Positions 50,248 through 58,540 are shown, counted from the first letter of the stretch. The stretch is 64,000 nt of DNA from Vulcanimicrobiota bacterium (GCA_017307785.1 JAFKGI010000026.1:1-64000), one strand, 5' to 3'. The notes: generated by a model not told the origin, from the letters alone. Program-made: numbers and translations.

Positions 50248-50430
50248 ATGTTACGTTGGGCTATCTTCTTTTTTCTGGTCGCGCTGGTCGCGTCCATGTT
50301 CGGCTTCGGCGGCTTCGCCGCGTTCTCGGCCGATATCGGCAAGACGCTGTTGGGCGTCTTCGTGGTGCTGGTTTTGCTGGCCATTGCCTTAGGCGGCTGG
50401 GGTTACAACCGCTTCTTCGGCTCTCGCTAA
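50248..50430 (+). CDS. DUF1328 (YtjA-like) small membrane protein
   Basis: 60 aa starting MLRWAIFFFLVALVASMFGF then GGFAAFSADIGKTLLGVFVV. This matches the DUF1328 family of two-helix inner-membrane proteins, often induced by stress, function unknown. ATG 50248 is chosen because homology begins there; AAAGGA lies about 11 bp upstream. Its 3' end overlaps the convergent purA-like gene by 42 bp. Confidence 0.85.
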   Translation: MLRWAIFFFLVALVASMFGFGGFAAFSADIGKTLLGVFVVLVLLAIALGGWGYNRFFGSR

Positions 50431-51576
50431 CTTGTGGTCGGGTCCTGCTCCCCAGGACTCGAACCACAGCGGCGCTCCCAGAGCCTCCACAAAACCATCT
50501 AGAGAAAACGGCTGATAGGTCGGTTCACAGCCTTCCAGCAGTCGGCTCTGGTATTCGAGGTCTTGCCAGGGCCCGACTTGCAGATCGCCCCCCTTGTAGC
50601 GGGTGCACATCTGCCAGTCGGGCCTGACTCGATCCAGGTGAGTGATGGCCAGGCCGTCCACGCCGCCACAGCATGCGATGGCGTAGCGACCCAACACCGC
50701 GTCGGCCCAGCCGGTGCGGAAAGCACCCTGCCAGGGACCGGTGTGGTTGTCCGGCTCGTCCAGGCCCAAATCGATCTCGGTCGGCAGGGGACCATTGCCG
50801 TGCCGCGTCATGTAGCTGCGCAAGACTCCCAGCCGCTTCACTTCCCCAGCGTAGCCTTCCAGTAGAGACAGCGCGTTGTCAAAGGTGCAGGTCGACCAGG
50901 TCGTGTGCGGGTGGAAGCCGCGCCACTCATCCAGCAGCACGCCCTGAGCGCCCTCAAAGACGACCGTCTCGTCAAAAACGTCTTCGGCCACCCTCACGCC
51001 CAAAGAGCCCACCAGCGCGATCCACTCGTCGGCCACGGTAGCGCTTTCCAGCACCGGATCAGGGCCCAACTCGGACCACTTGCGCGACTGGAGCCGCAGC
51101 AACTTACGCCGCAACACGGCTGGAGAAGAGAGTTCGTGAAAACGGATGGCGTCCTCAGGGAATGCCAGCGAATCGGCCACCGTCTCCCCCACTCCCAGAC
51201 CGCAAGAGCCGTGGCGCAGACGCCGCTCGCGAATGTGATTGGCGGCCACGTGGAAAGGGGTGGTCACCAGTGCTTCGGGAGCGACCGTCACCCCGGACAA
51301 ATCGCGGCCCAGCACCTCGGCTTCGCGCCGCAATCCCCCCGGATGCACCACCATAAAACGAGACAGATGGGTGCGCACGCCCGGCACCAGCGAACCGGCG
51401 CCGAACTGAGAGAAGGTGTGCTTGCGACCGTCCGGGGCCACCACTGTGTGCCCGGCCTGGGCGCCGCCGTTGAAGCGGACGACCAGGCGAGCACCGAGGG
51501 TGCGCACCAGGTAATCGGTCATCGTTCCCTTACCCGAATCACCAAATCCGAGGTCGACAACGATGACCGCCTTCAT
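50389..51576 (-). CDS. Divergent adenylosuccinate synthetase (PurA paralogue)
   Basis: 395 aa versus about 430 for housekeeping PurA. Core motifs are recognisable but altered: GFGDSGKGTMTDYL for GDEGKGKxxD (the catalytic Asp kept, Glu changed to Ser), NGGAQAGHTVV with the catalytic His, VFEGAQGVLLDEWRGFHPHT for EGAQGTLLDxxxGTYPxVT, and ITHLDRVRPDWQMCTRYKGG. PurA joins Asp to IMP using GTP; the changes suggest a different nucleotide or amino acid. Its ATG overlaps the VWA gene stop (ATGA), so it belongs to the pseudokinase-VWA operon rather than a purine pathway cluster. Confidence 0.82.
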   Translation of the reverse strand: MKAVIVVDLGFGDSGKGTMTDYLVRTLGARLVVRFNGGAQAGHTVVAPDGRKHTFSQFGAGSLVPGVRTHLSRFMVVHPGGLRREAEVLGRDLSGVTVAPEALVTTPFHVAANHIRERRLRHGSCGLGVGETVADSLAFPEDAIRFHELSSPAVLRRKLLRLQSRKWSELGPDPVLESATVADEWIALVGSLGVRVAEDVFDETVVFEGAQGVLLDEWRGFHPHTTWSTCTFDNALSLLEGYAGEVKRLGVLRSYMTRHGNGPLPTEIDLGLDEPDNHTGPWQGAFRTGWADAVLGRYAIACCGGVDGLAITHLDRVRPDWQMCTRYKGGDLQVGPWQDLEYQSRLLEGCEPTYQPFSLDGFVEALGAPLWFESWGAGPDHKLARAEEAVVTPAA

Positions 51577-52493
51577 GGCATCACCGGTTCCAGGGCGGGT
51601 AGCGGCTCGAGCGTGGCGGCAAATCCGCTCACAGCCGAGACGACGCGTCCCACTTGCTTGCGGTCCAACCCCAGGGTCAGCAAACGCTGAGCCGCCTCAT
51701 CCAGGGTAGCGCCTTCGCAAAGAGCTACCAGCGCCGCGGACACCAAACAGGTATCCTCGGAGCTTTCCATGGCGATGACGTGATCTCCAAACGCCTTCTC
51801 CCAGGCGGCTCCGCACCGTCCCACCCGGCCCTTGTCTGGAATCAGGAAGAACGGATGATAGTGACGGGATAACTCCTCGACGATCTGAGCAAGCGGCACA
51901 TCGGCCGTCACGTCATCGCCGATCAAGTCGCGCACCCAGGTCTTGGAAACGTTGGGATAAGGGTTCTCGTCGCCGGTCATAAAGAAGTAGCCTCGCTTAC
52001 CGCGCTTGGTGGCCCGGTCGTGGTCGGTGTGGCGGGCCGCGAAATACAGAGCCAGGTCATAAGACTCCGAACCGTTTCCGCCTCCGCCACCCTCCAGCCA
52101 ACTCCAGGTCAACCAGCGATCCATATCTTCGGCGGTGGACTCGAACTGGCCGACCTGCAGCGGTCCGGAGTCGTGGGCGGCGTCGCCCACGAACATGAAG
52201 CACACTTGCGGGTCGGTGACTCCGGAGTCCAGCAACGTCTTCATGAAACGCGGCAACTCCTTACGCGCCAATTGTTCCGGGATTTCTCCCATCGAGCCGG
52301 TCACGTCCAACGCGAAGATGATGGGTATCGAATTGGGATGCTCCTGGCTGTCTCGGCTCTCGCGGATCCCCACACCGAGGGGGTTCATCAGCGGATGAAC
52401 CTTGGACTGCTGAAAAACCTCGGAGCGACTCTGCGTCGAGCGGGCGTTGGTGATATTCTGATGTGATTCGTAGCTATAGGAACCGTAACCCAT
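51573..52493 (-). CDS. VWA-domain protein
   Basis: 306 aa. A short N-terminal tail (MGYGSYSYESHQNITNARST) leads to a von Willebrand A domain: PIIFALDVTGSMGEIPEQLA is a MIDAS-like D-x-T/S-x-S motif (here DVTGS), with VGDAAHDSGPLQVGQFES and the Gly-rich WLEGGGGGNGSESYDLALYF carrying further metal-ligating residues. No signal peptide, so cytosolic. GGAGGTC precedes the ATG. It lies between the pseudokinase and the PurA-like gene, coupled to the latter. Related VWA proteins act as metal-dependent scaffolds in TerY-type and MoxR-type systems. Confidence 0.82.
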   Translation of the reverse strand: MGYGSYSYESHQNITNARSTQSRSEVFQQSKVHPLMNPLGVGIRESRDSQEHPNSIPIIFALDVTGSMGEIPEQLARKELPRFMKTLLDSGVTDPQVCFMFVGDAAHDSGPLQVGQFESTAEDMDRWLTWSWLEGGGGGNGSESYDLALYFAARHTDHDRATKRGKRGYFFMTGDENPYPNVSKTWVRDLIGDDVTADVPLAQIVEELSRHYHPFFLIPDKGRVGRCGAAWEKAFGDHVIAMESSEDTCLVSAALVALCEGATLDEAAQRLLTLGLDRKQVGRVVSAVSGFAATLEPLPALEPVMP

Positions 52494-52507
52494 GACTTTG
52501 ACCTCCG

Positions 52508-53299
52508 TTATTGTAATTGGGAAAGAGGGCAGAACTTGCGCGGTCCTAAAACCGCCGCGTTCACCCGTTTCAACTCTTCATTGACCTCGAAAGCGCTGCC
52601 CCGAGCGCTCGTGAGCAGACGCCTCAAAGGTGCGGGCACGTTGGAGACCAGCGTCCCCGCAATCGCCTTCAAGCCGTCCGCTACGTCCGAGCCCTGGCCC
52701 GGTCGGCAGTGCGACCAACCGCACAACATCAGACCGTGGGCGTCGCTGTGGGCCAGCATATGCTCGGCCGTCAGGTTGCCGTGCTGGAAACCCAGCCCGT
52801 GCAGTTCGTGCAGTTGCTCCAGCAGACGATGGCTCAGCCACACGCCCGCTTCGGCCGGTACCCGACCCGAGTAACTGGCCAAGGTGCGCTGGAACTCACG
52901 CCGCCAGCGATAAACCAGCACCCGCTTGCCCGAATCGGAGAGGGCGCAGTGAACCGGTTCGGGCAGCAGGCGACCCAAAAAGCGGCCGGCGCAAAGACGA
53001 TGCACCGCGCGCATCCGCTCCCACTCCGCCTGCACCTCTCCCACCTTGAGGATCACCATCTCGGTCAGCGGGCTGTCGCGCCGAGCCAGGAACACTCCGG
53101 GAGCCAGGCCGCCGTGGACCAGATACTGGCGATCCCCGACCCGATATCGTCCCAGGTTGGAAACCCGGGGTCTCGGCAAATCCCGAGGGATTCGCCAGGA
53201 CGGGAGGGGCCCGGGCAGAGAGTCGCAGTATTCACAAGGACTGACCAGGGACTGCAAAGGTCCACCGCAGTTCTTGCACCGCTCAATAGTTGTGCTCAT
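52508..53299 (-). CDS. Zinc-ribbon pseudokinase
   Basis: 263 aa from ATG 53299. A zinc ribbon (CKNCGG ... CEYCDS, two CxxC) is followed by a kinase-like fold. The VAIK-equivalent VILKVGEV keeps Lys, but the catalytic loop is FQHGNLTAEHML (HGN instead of HRD) and the DFG position reads LCGWSH, so catalysis is unlikely. Family resemblance is to kinase-like partners of TerY-type VWA proteins. An in-frame ATG at 53308 overlaps the promoter -10 box and would not be in the predicted transcript. First gene of the three-gene operon; 14 bp before the VWA gene start. Confidence 0.75.
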   Translation of the reverse strand: MSTTIERCKNCGGPLQSLVSPCEYCDSLPGPLPSWRIPRDLPRPRVSNLGRYRVGDRQYLVHGGLAPGVFLARRDSPLTEMVILKVGEVQAEWERMRAVHRLCAGRFLGRLLPEPVHCALSDSGKRVLVYRWRREFQRTLASYSGRVPAEAGVWLSHRLLEQLHELHGLGFQHGNLTAEHMLAHSDAHGLMLCGWSHCRPGQGSDVADGLKAIAGTLVSNVPAPLRRLLTSARGSAFEVNEELKRVNAAVLGPRKFCPLSQLQ

Positions 53300-53306
53300 A
53301 TTGAGC

Positions 53307-53335
53307 ATTATGCAGACGAGTTAGTGTCCTGTCAA
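53307..53335 (-). promoter_or_regulatory. Near-consensus promoter giving a leaderless operon mRNA
   Basis: On the minus strand -35 TTGACA (53335-53330), 17-bp spacer, -10 CATAAT (53312-53307). The predicted transcription start is 53300-53299, at the ATG of the pseudokinase gene, with no room for a Shine-Dalgarno sequence. It shares a 76-bp divergent region with the plus-strand gene at 53376. Confidence 0.75.
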
Positions 53336-53363
53336 CACCCAGATTTTTTTCAGGGTAAACTCG

Positions 53364-53369
53364 TAGAAT
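53364..53369 (+). promoter_or_regulatory. -10 box of a probably leaderless gene
   Basis: TAGAAT lies six bases before ATG 53376, again placing the transcript start at the start codon. The -35 region is T-rich (TTTTTTC) and not consensus. Confidence 0.45.
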
Positions 53370-53375
53370 TCAGGC

Positions 53376-53774
53376 ATGAAGATCTATCTCGAGCGGGCGG
53401 CCGCCAACTACGCCAAAATGGTCCCGACCCATCCGATGGAAAAGCAAGAGTTCAGCGAGGCGCTGGAGGCCTGTCGGGAGCTTACCGATCAGTTCGAACC
53501 GACCGCCCTCAAGGATTTGGAAGCACCCGGAGAACCGGCGAAAAACGGCGGTCTGACTCGAAGCGAGCAGCTGGTCAGCCAGGACCTGGTCAACTTCTGG
53601 AATTGCTTACCTCAAGGCGGCCATTCGGCGGCCGTGGCCACGGCCGTGCACCACTGCCAGTCCGCCCTGCAGTCGCGCATTTTGCGCCGCGACTACCCCA
53701 ACTACTGGATGTCCACGCCCGGCTCTCTGCAGCAAGACGCGCAGAACGAGGCGTTACTCTTTCACGCCCGGTAA
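53376..53774 (+). CDS. Small cytosolic protein of unknown function
   Basis: 132 aa, no signal peptide or membrane segment. Helical and polar: MKIYLERAAANYAKMVPTHP, EFSEALEACRELTDQFEPTA, SQDLVNFWNCLPQGGHSAAV. No family recognised. It is divergent from the pseudokinase operon, so shared regulation is possible. No Shine-Dalgarno; probable leaderless start. Confidence 0.6.
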   Translation: MKIYLERAAANYAKMVPTHPMEKQEFSEALEACRELTDQFEPTALKDLEAPGEPAKNGGLTRSEQLVSQDLVNFWNCLPQGGHSAAVATAVHHCQSALQSRILRRDYPNYWMSTPGSLQQDAQNEALLFHAR

Positions 53775-54212
53775 GATCGCTTTGGCGGCCTTCAACTGAC
53801 CGGCCTCCTCGGGCTTCTTAAAGGTCCCCACCGAAATGATCAGCCAGTTGGCACCCTTGAGCACGTTCAACTGAGCCGGAGTGGTGGTGCGGTAAGCCGG
53901 CACGCCCAGGCCGGGCACGTCCACCCCTTTGAAGCTGACCTTGGAGGAAGCGAAGATACTGGAAGCCTCGTCCTTGCTGGCCGCGTGACGAATCAGCAGG
54001 CTGACCGAGCGGCCGCCGCTCAAGCTGTAATTGGCGTTGCTTACCCAGATCGGACCCGTCATGGTATCGGCCATCTTGTTGTGGGGACTGGCCTTGGCCG
54101 GCCCGCCCAAAACCTTTTGGGCAATGGCCGGTGTCAGCACCTGGCTGGCGCGGTTCGGCCCCTCGGCCCAAACACACCCGCAGAAACAAAGAGCAGTCAG
54201 GATCTTTCGCAT
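53754..54212 (-). CDS. Small secreted protein of unknown function
   Basis: 152 aa with signal peptide MRKILTALCFCGCVWA. The mature part has strands and helices (DTMTGPIWVSNANYSLSGGR, SVSLLIRHAASKDEASSIFA, LNVLKGANWLIISVGTFKKP) that resemble small periplasmic binding-type domains. AAGGT lies 7 bp before the ATG. No family recognised. It overlaps the convergent upstream neighbour by 21 bp and is 46 bp downstream of the GntP-like gene. Confidence 0.6.
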   Translation of the reverse strand: MRKILTALCFCGCVWAEGPNRASQVLTPAIAQKVLGGPAKASPHNKMADTMTGPIWVSNANYSLSGGRSVSLLIRHAASKDEASSIFASSKVSFKGVDVPGLGVPAYRTTTPAQLNVLKGANWLIISVGTFKKPEEAGQLKAAKAILPGVKE

Positions 54213-54258
54213 AGTAAGACCTTCGCTCGGACGAGCGACTTCCTGGTCAGGAAATCGT

Positions 54259-55647
54259 TCAGAACAGCCCGGTCGTGCGGTAGATTGCGATCACCACGAA
54301 GACGGCCGCCGTCTTCAGGCAAGTGATCACGAAGATGTCTTTGTAGGAATCCCGATGAGTCAGCCCCGTTACCAGCAGCAGGGTAATGACGGCGCCGTTG
54401 TGCGGCAAAGTATCCATACCGCCGGAAGCCATGGAGGCAACTCGGTGAAGGACTTCCGGTGGGACCTGCCCACCCTCTTGAAACTGTTTGCCCAACGCGG
54501 CCAGCGCCAGGCTCAAACCGCCGGAAGCCGAGCCGGTGATGCCGGCCAGCACATTGACGGAGACGGCTTCATTGACCAGCGGGTCGGAAAAAGCGCCGCC
54601 CAGGGCGTTCTTGACCCAGGCGAACCCGGGTAAAGAAGCGATGACTCCACCGAAGCCATACTCCGAGGCGGTGTTCATGGTGGCCAGCAACGAACCGGCC
54701 ACGGCCGCGCGCAAGCCTTCCTGGACTCCGCGCTGAATATCGCGGAAACCGACGGCCAGGCAGGTGAGGATGCCGGCGCAGAGGGCGATTTCGATCGACC
54801 AGATGCTGGCGAACTTCTTCAGGTCTACACTGCCGTGCTCGGGAAGCCCGGCCGGAAAGTCAAAAGTCTCACCATACTGGGCTTTGAGCAAGGGCAGCAG
54901 CTTCAGGTTCAGGATGGCGACGACCAGTAGAGGCAGCAAGGCCAACCAGAAAGGCGGCAGCTTGCGCTCGTGAACTTCCTCGAAGGCATGGTCGCCGTAA
55001 CCCTCACCGGCCGCGAAGGCCCGCTGACGAGCGCGCATCAGATAAAGCATGCCGCAGACCAGCACGAAGAGAGCTCCGCTGCAGCCCAGGATGGGCGCGG
55101 CGTAGAGATTGGTGCCGAAAAAGGTGGTGGGAATGACATTCTGGATCTGAGGGGTTCCCGGTAACGCATCCATGGTGAAGGTGAAGCTGCCGAGCGCAAT
55201 CGTGCCGGGAATCAGCCGCTTGGGAATGTTGCCCTGGCGGAACAGATTGTTGGCCAGCGGGTAGACGGCGAAAGCGACCACGAACAGCGAGACGCCCCCG
55301 TAGGTGAGCACGGCACAGGCCAGCACGATGGAGAGCATAATCTGGCGCTCTCCCAGCCAGCGCACGATGGAAGCCGAAATGGAGGCGGCCGCCCCCGACA
55401 TCTCCACGAATTTGCCGAAGACCGCCCCCAGCAAGAAGACCGGAAAGTAGACTTTCACAAAGTCGACCAGCTTGATCATGAAGACGTTGGTGTAGAACGG
55501 CAGAACCTCGCTCGGTCCCAAGGAGAGCAGCACCGCCAGTAGTGCGCACAGGGGCGCAAAAAGCACCACCGACAGGCCGCGGTAAGCCACCCACATCAGC
55601 AATCCCAGAGCCAGCAGAACGATCAGAAGTTGCACGCCGGACAGCAT
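54259..55647 (-). CDS. GntP-family permease
   Basis: 462 aa from ATG 55647 (MLSGVQLLIVLLALGLLMWV); upstream in-frame codons are not supported. About 12-14 membrane helices with GntP landmarks FTFTMDALPGTPQIQNVIPT, GITGSASGGLSLALAALGKQ and ASGGMDTLPHNGAVITLLLV. GntP proteins are proton symporters for gluconate or other hydroxy acids such as D-serine or citrate-type compounds. No catabolic gene is adjacent, so the substrate is open. It is divergent from the PLD gene. No clear Shine-Dalgarno. Confidence 0.85.
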   Translation of the reverse strand: MLSGVQLLIVLLALGLLMWVAYRGLSVVLFAPLCALLAVLLSLGPSEVLPFYTNVFMIKLVDFVKVYFPVFLLGAVFGKFVEMSGAAASISASIVRWLGERQIMLSIVLACAVLTYGGVSLFVVAFAVYPLANNLFRQGNIPKRLIPGTIALGSFTFTMDALPGTPQIQNVIPTTFFGTNLYAAPILGCSGALFVLVCGMLYLMRARQRAFAAGEGYGDHAFEEVHERKLPPFWLALLPLLVVAILNLKLLPLLKAQYGETFDFPAGLPEHGSVDLKKFASIWSIEIALCAGILTCLAVGFRDIQRGVQEGLRAAVAGSLLATMNTASEYGFGGVIASLPGFAWVKNALGGAFSDPLVNEAVSVNVLAGITGSASGGLSLALAALGKQFQEGGQVPPEVLHRVASMASGGMDTLPHNGAVITLLLVTGLTHRDSYKDIFVITCLKTAAVFVVIAIYRTTGLF

Positions 55648-55715
55648 ACCACATTGCAGAACTTTTTCAGGGCGTACCCCTAGAGTGGGTTCATACACCT
55701 TAGGAGGGTCCCCGC

Positions 55716-57929
55716 ATGTCCTTTACCATCGGAAACAATAAGGTCGACAACCGCACCGTCAACGCTGATCTGGTGCGCAAATGGGCCGACAGCGCCAAGC
55801 GCATCGAGGTCGAAGGCAACGCTTCCAAGGACAGCTGGGACAAGCTGGCCGCCGGGGCCGAAAAGAATGGCGCCCTGAGCCAGGGGGACATGGATCAGAT
55901 TACCAATCTGGGCAAAGCCTGCTTCAAGTATCACAAGCAGCTCCACTCGGACTTCAAAGCCAGCGGCTACAAGGACATGGCCATCAAGGACAAGCTGGCC
56001 GATGTGCACGTCTTCACCACCGGCTCCGATGCCGTCAAGAAAGCCGTCGCCCGGGCTCAAGCCCTGGTAGCCGTCGAAGCCGCCGCTCCCGCCAGTTTTG
56101 GACCCACTGGCGTGGTGGCCGCCTACGCCGCTGCCGCTCGTCTCGATGACGAGAGCCTGAAGGCCCTGGTCGACTCGGTGGCCGGAATGCGCGCCGGAGA
56201 CAGCCCGCTGGTGTATGGCGGCAACAAAATTCAGGGCTTCCACGTGGAAGAAATCTGGCCCCAGATGATGCGCATGCTCGACAAAGCCGCCGAAAACGGC
56301 CGCGCCGGCAAGCCTCAGGAAGTCAACGCTCAGTATTACGAGCTCACCAACCAGCAGGTGGTGGGCAAGCTGGCCGCTGCCGCCGAAGCCGGCAACAAGG
56401 TGCGCGTCAACGTCGACGCCGGCCGTCTGGTCGCCTACAAGGGCAGCCATGTGGTCATCGACGAGGTGCCCGACAAGCTGCGCGCCATTCTTCAGCTCAA
56501 CACCACCAAAGGCGACATCGCCGTCTCGGCTTATCCCGTGCCCAAGCAACTGGGTGACCCGGGCAACCTGATGCACCGCAAAGGCCTGCGCGTGGGCGAT
56601 GAGTTCTTGCTCTCGGGTATGAACGCCAACGAAGGTTCCGGCGAAAACGTGGATGCCGGCTACGTCATCGAAGGACCGGCCGCCAAGAAGCTGGTCACCA
56701 ACTTCTCCCGCGACGTGCAGCAATCGGCCGGCGCCAGCAACGCTGAAATCTACGGAGAAAAGCCGCTGGCCGGCTTCATGGATGGCGATATCAACATGGG
56801 CAAGCGCGGCCTGACCGCCCTCATCGACTGCGCTGACGGCCCCACCAAGGCCGGTACCTCGCTGCCCCAGTTCAAGACCTTCGCGGAAGTCCAGGAGTTC
56901 GGCAACAAGCACGGCGTGGACGTGGCCAGCTACATCGAGGCCACTCCGGCTCAGGCCGAAGAAACCCTGGCCCACGGCGGCGAGCTGGCCCTCAGCAAGA
57001 AGGGCAAAGAAGCCTTCATGAACCTGGTCGACCGCGCGCTGGGCAGCTGCCGCAGCGAAGAGAACGTGGCCCGCCTCAAGGACATTTCGATTCCCTCCGG
57101 CAAAACCGTGGGTAAGGCCGACGTGGCTCTGGCCGACTTCCCCACCGACCGCGAAACGCTGATGATCACGGCCATTCAGGAAGCCGACAAGTTCATCTAC
57201 ATCCCCGCCTTCGTGATGACCGGCACCATTGCCGAAATGCTGGTCGCCAAGAAAGAAGAAATGGAAGCGGCCGGTAAGAAAATCGACATTCGCGTGCTGG
57301 CCGACCCCGGCGTCTACCCGGACGGTGGCACCCCCAACGAAGCCGGCATGGAGCGCCTGGAAGACGCCGGCATTCCCTGCAAGTGGGCCAACCTGCCCCG
57401 CTCCGGCTGGCACGACCGCAAGATCCACGCCAAGGAAATCCTCACCGACAAGGGCGAGTTCTTCGGCAGCACCAACTTCTCCAAGAAAGGCCTGCGCGAA
57501 AACTGGGAGCACTCCGGCTACGTCAAGTTCGACGAGAGCAATCGCGACGAGCAAGAGCACTCGGTGGCCCAGTTCAACAACCTTTGGGAAAACGAGTCCT
57601 ACGAGCTCAACAGCCTGGAGCGCGGTAAGAAGCTCAAAAACCGCGACAAGGACCGCATCGACTACGCCGAGCTGGTGGATGAAAGCCGCTACGGAACCAC
57701 CCGCGACGTCATCGGCGGCATCGAGAAGGCCGAAGTCGACACCGGCAAGTTTACCGAAGAGCAGGCCAAAGACCCCAAGACGGCCGCCCGCGTGGCCGAA
57801 CTGGAGAAAGCTGGCTACGATGAAGGCAGCGCCGTCATCCTGGCCGTCCAGGAGAAGATGGGCAAAGCCGAGTTCTACAAAGCCCTCAACGAACTACCGG
57901 CTCGAAAGGAACTGAACGGCCTCCACTAG
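55716..57929 (+). CDS. Large phospholipase D-like protein with two HKD motifs
   Basis: 737 aa, strong AGGAGGG upstream, no signal peptide. The first HKD-type motif is in LMHRKGLRVGDEFLLSGMNA (near residue 290) and the second is complete, DRKIHAKEILTDKGEFFGST with NFS (near residue 570). Both contain HxK with Asn/Ser downstream, so a single-chain PLD active site is expected. An N-terminal helical region of about 230 aa and a C-terminal charged tail of about 130 aa are not recognised. It could be a phospholipase, cardiolipin-type transferase or nuclease. It is followed by a foldback and tandem array B. Confidence 0.8.
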   Translation: MSFTIGNNKVDNRTVNADLVRKWADSAKRIEVEGNASKDSWDKLAAGAEKNGALSQGDMDQITNLGKACFKYHKQLHSDFKASGYKDMAIKDKLADVHVFTTGSDAVKKAVARAQALVAVEAAAPASFGPTGVVAAYAAAARLDDESLKALVDSVAGMRAGDSPLVYGGNKIQGFHVEEIWPQMMRMLDKAAENGRAGKPQEVNAQYYELTNQQVVGKLAAAAEAGNKVRVNVDAGRLVAYKGSHVVIDEVPDKLRAILQLNTTKGDIAVSAYPVPKQLGDPGNLMHRKGLRVGDEFLLSGMNANEGSGENVDAGYVIEGPAAKKLVTNFSRDVQQSAGASNAEIYGEKPLAGFMDGDINMGKRGLTALIDCADGPTKAGTSLPQFKTFAEVQEFGNKHGVDVASYIEATPAQAEETLAHGGELALSKKGKEAFMNLVDRALGSCRSEENVARLKDISIPSGKTVGKADVALADFPTDRETLMITAIQEADKFIYIPAFVMTGTIAEMLVAKKEEMEAAGKKIDIRVLADPGVYPDGGTPNEAGMERLEDAGIPCKWANLPRSGWHDRKIHAKEILTDKGEFFGSTNFSKKGLRENWEHSGYVKFDESNRDEQEHSVAQFNNLWENESYELNSLERGKKLKNRDKDRIDYAELVDESRYGTTRDVIGGIEKAEVDTGKFTEEQAKDPKTAARVAELEKAGYDEGSAVILAVQEKMGKAEFYKALNELPARKELNGLH

Positions 57930-57934
57930 CCCGA

Positions 57935-58083
57935 CTGATCCCGATAAGGAAAGGTGCGAAGATGGGAAGCCGGAGAGAGCTGAACGACAAGGCCTCATGA
58001 AGCCTGTAGTTCTCTCTTGAAAAACCAACTGCGCCCGTGTCTTTCCCGCTCCCCCAGCTTCTCGACTTTCCATTCGGACAGAC
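57935..58083. repeat. Purine/pyrimidine foldback element next to array B
   Basis: Left arm CTGATCCCGATAAGGAAAGG and on through GGGAAGCCGGAGAGAGC; right arm TTTCCCGCTCCCCCAGCTTC to CATTCGGACAG. The arms pair imperfectly over about 45 bp. The right arm is repeated as a direct copy at 58463-58515, on the other side of tandem array B. Confidence 0.65.
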
Positions 58084-58094
58084 ACCCGCGCCTT

Positions 58095-58450
58095 AGATCT
58101 GGGTCCGCGTTCTTTTCGGGAGATTGCGGCTCCAGGGGCGGTTTTTCCGCAGCCGAGTGCGGCGCCCCCGCGTTTTTCCGCGGCAATACGTGGGTTCAGG
58201 CCCCTTTGCCGCAGCCGAGCGCGGCGGCCCCGCATTTTTCCGCGGCATTCCGGAGGTTCAGCCCCTTTTGCCGCGGCTGAGTGCGGAGCCCCCGCGTTTT
58301 TCCGGGGCAATCCGTGGGTTCAGGCTCTTTTCCCGCAGCCGAGTGCGGCGCCCCCGCGTTTTTCCGCGGCAATCCGCGAGTTCAGGCCCCTTTGCCGCGG
58401 CCGAGTGCGGCGCCCCCGCGTTTTTCCGCGGCAATCCGAGGGTTCAGGCT
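58095..58450. repeat. Tandem array B, 62-bp period, about 6 units
   Basis: GCGTTTTTCC-type cores recur at 58108, 58171, 58233, 58295, 58357 and 58419 (periods 63, 62, 62, 62, 62). Each unit contains two small hairpins: CCGCG-TTTTTC-CGCGG and GCCGCA-GCCGAG-TGCGGC. The unit is clearly the same family as array A; the first unit (GATTGCGGCTCCAGGGGC) is intermediate between A and B types. It lies between convergent genes, and 62 bp does not preserve a reading frame. Confidence 0.85.
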
Positions 58451-58462
58451 ATGGCCCGTTTG

Positions 58463-58515
58463 CTGCGCCCGTGTTTTTCCCGCTCCCCATGCTTCCCTGC
58501 TTTCCATTCGGACAG
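58463..58515 (+). repeat. Direct copy of foldback right arm
   Basis: CTGCGCCCGTGTTTTTCCCG through TTTCCATTCGGACAG repeats 58029-58080 with few changes. Together the two copies bracket array B. Confidence 0.7.
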
Positions 58516-58540
58516 AAGCTAGCGCTGCGGCCGGCGGAAT

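Noticed and set aside
55680..57560. 626-codon minus-strand open frame opposite the PLD-like gene
   Set aside because: Shadow of a strongly biased coding sequence; the plus strand carries HKD motifs and a strong ribosome site.
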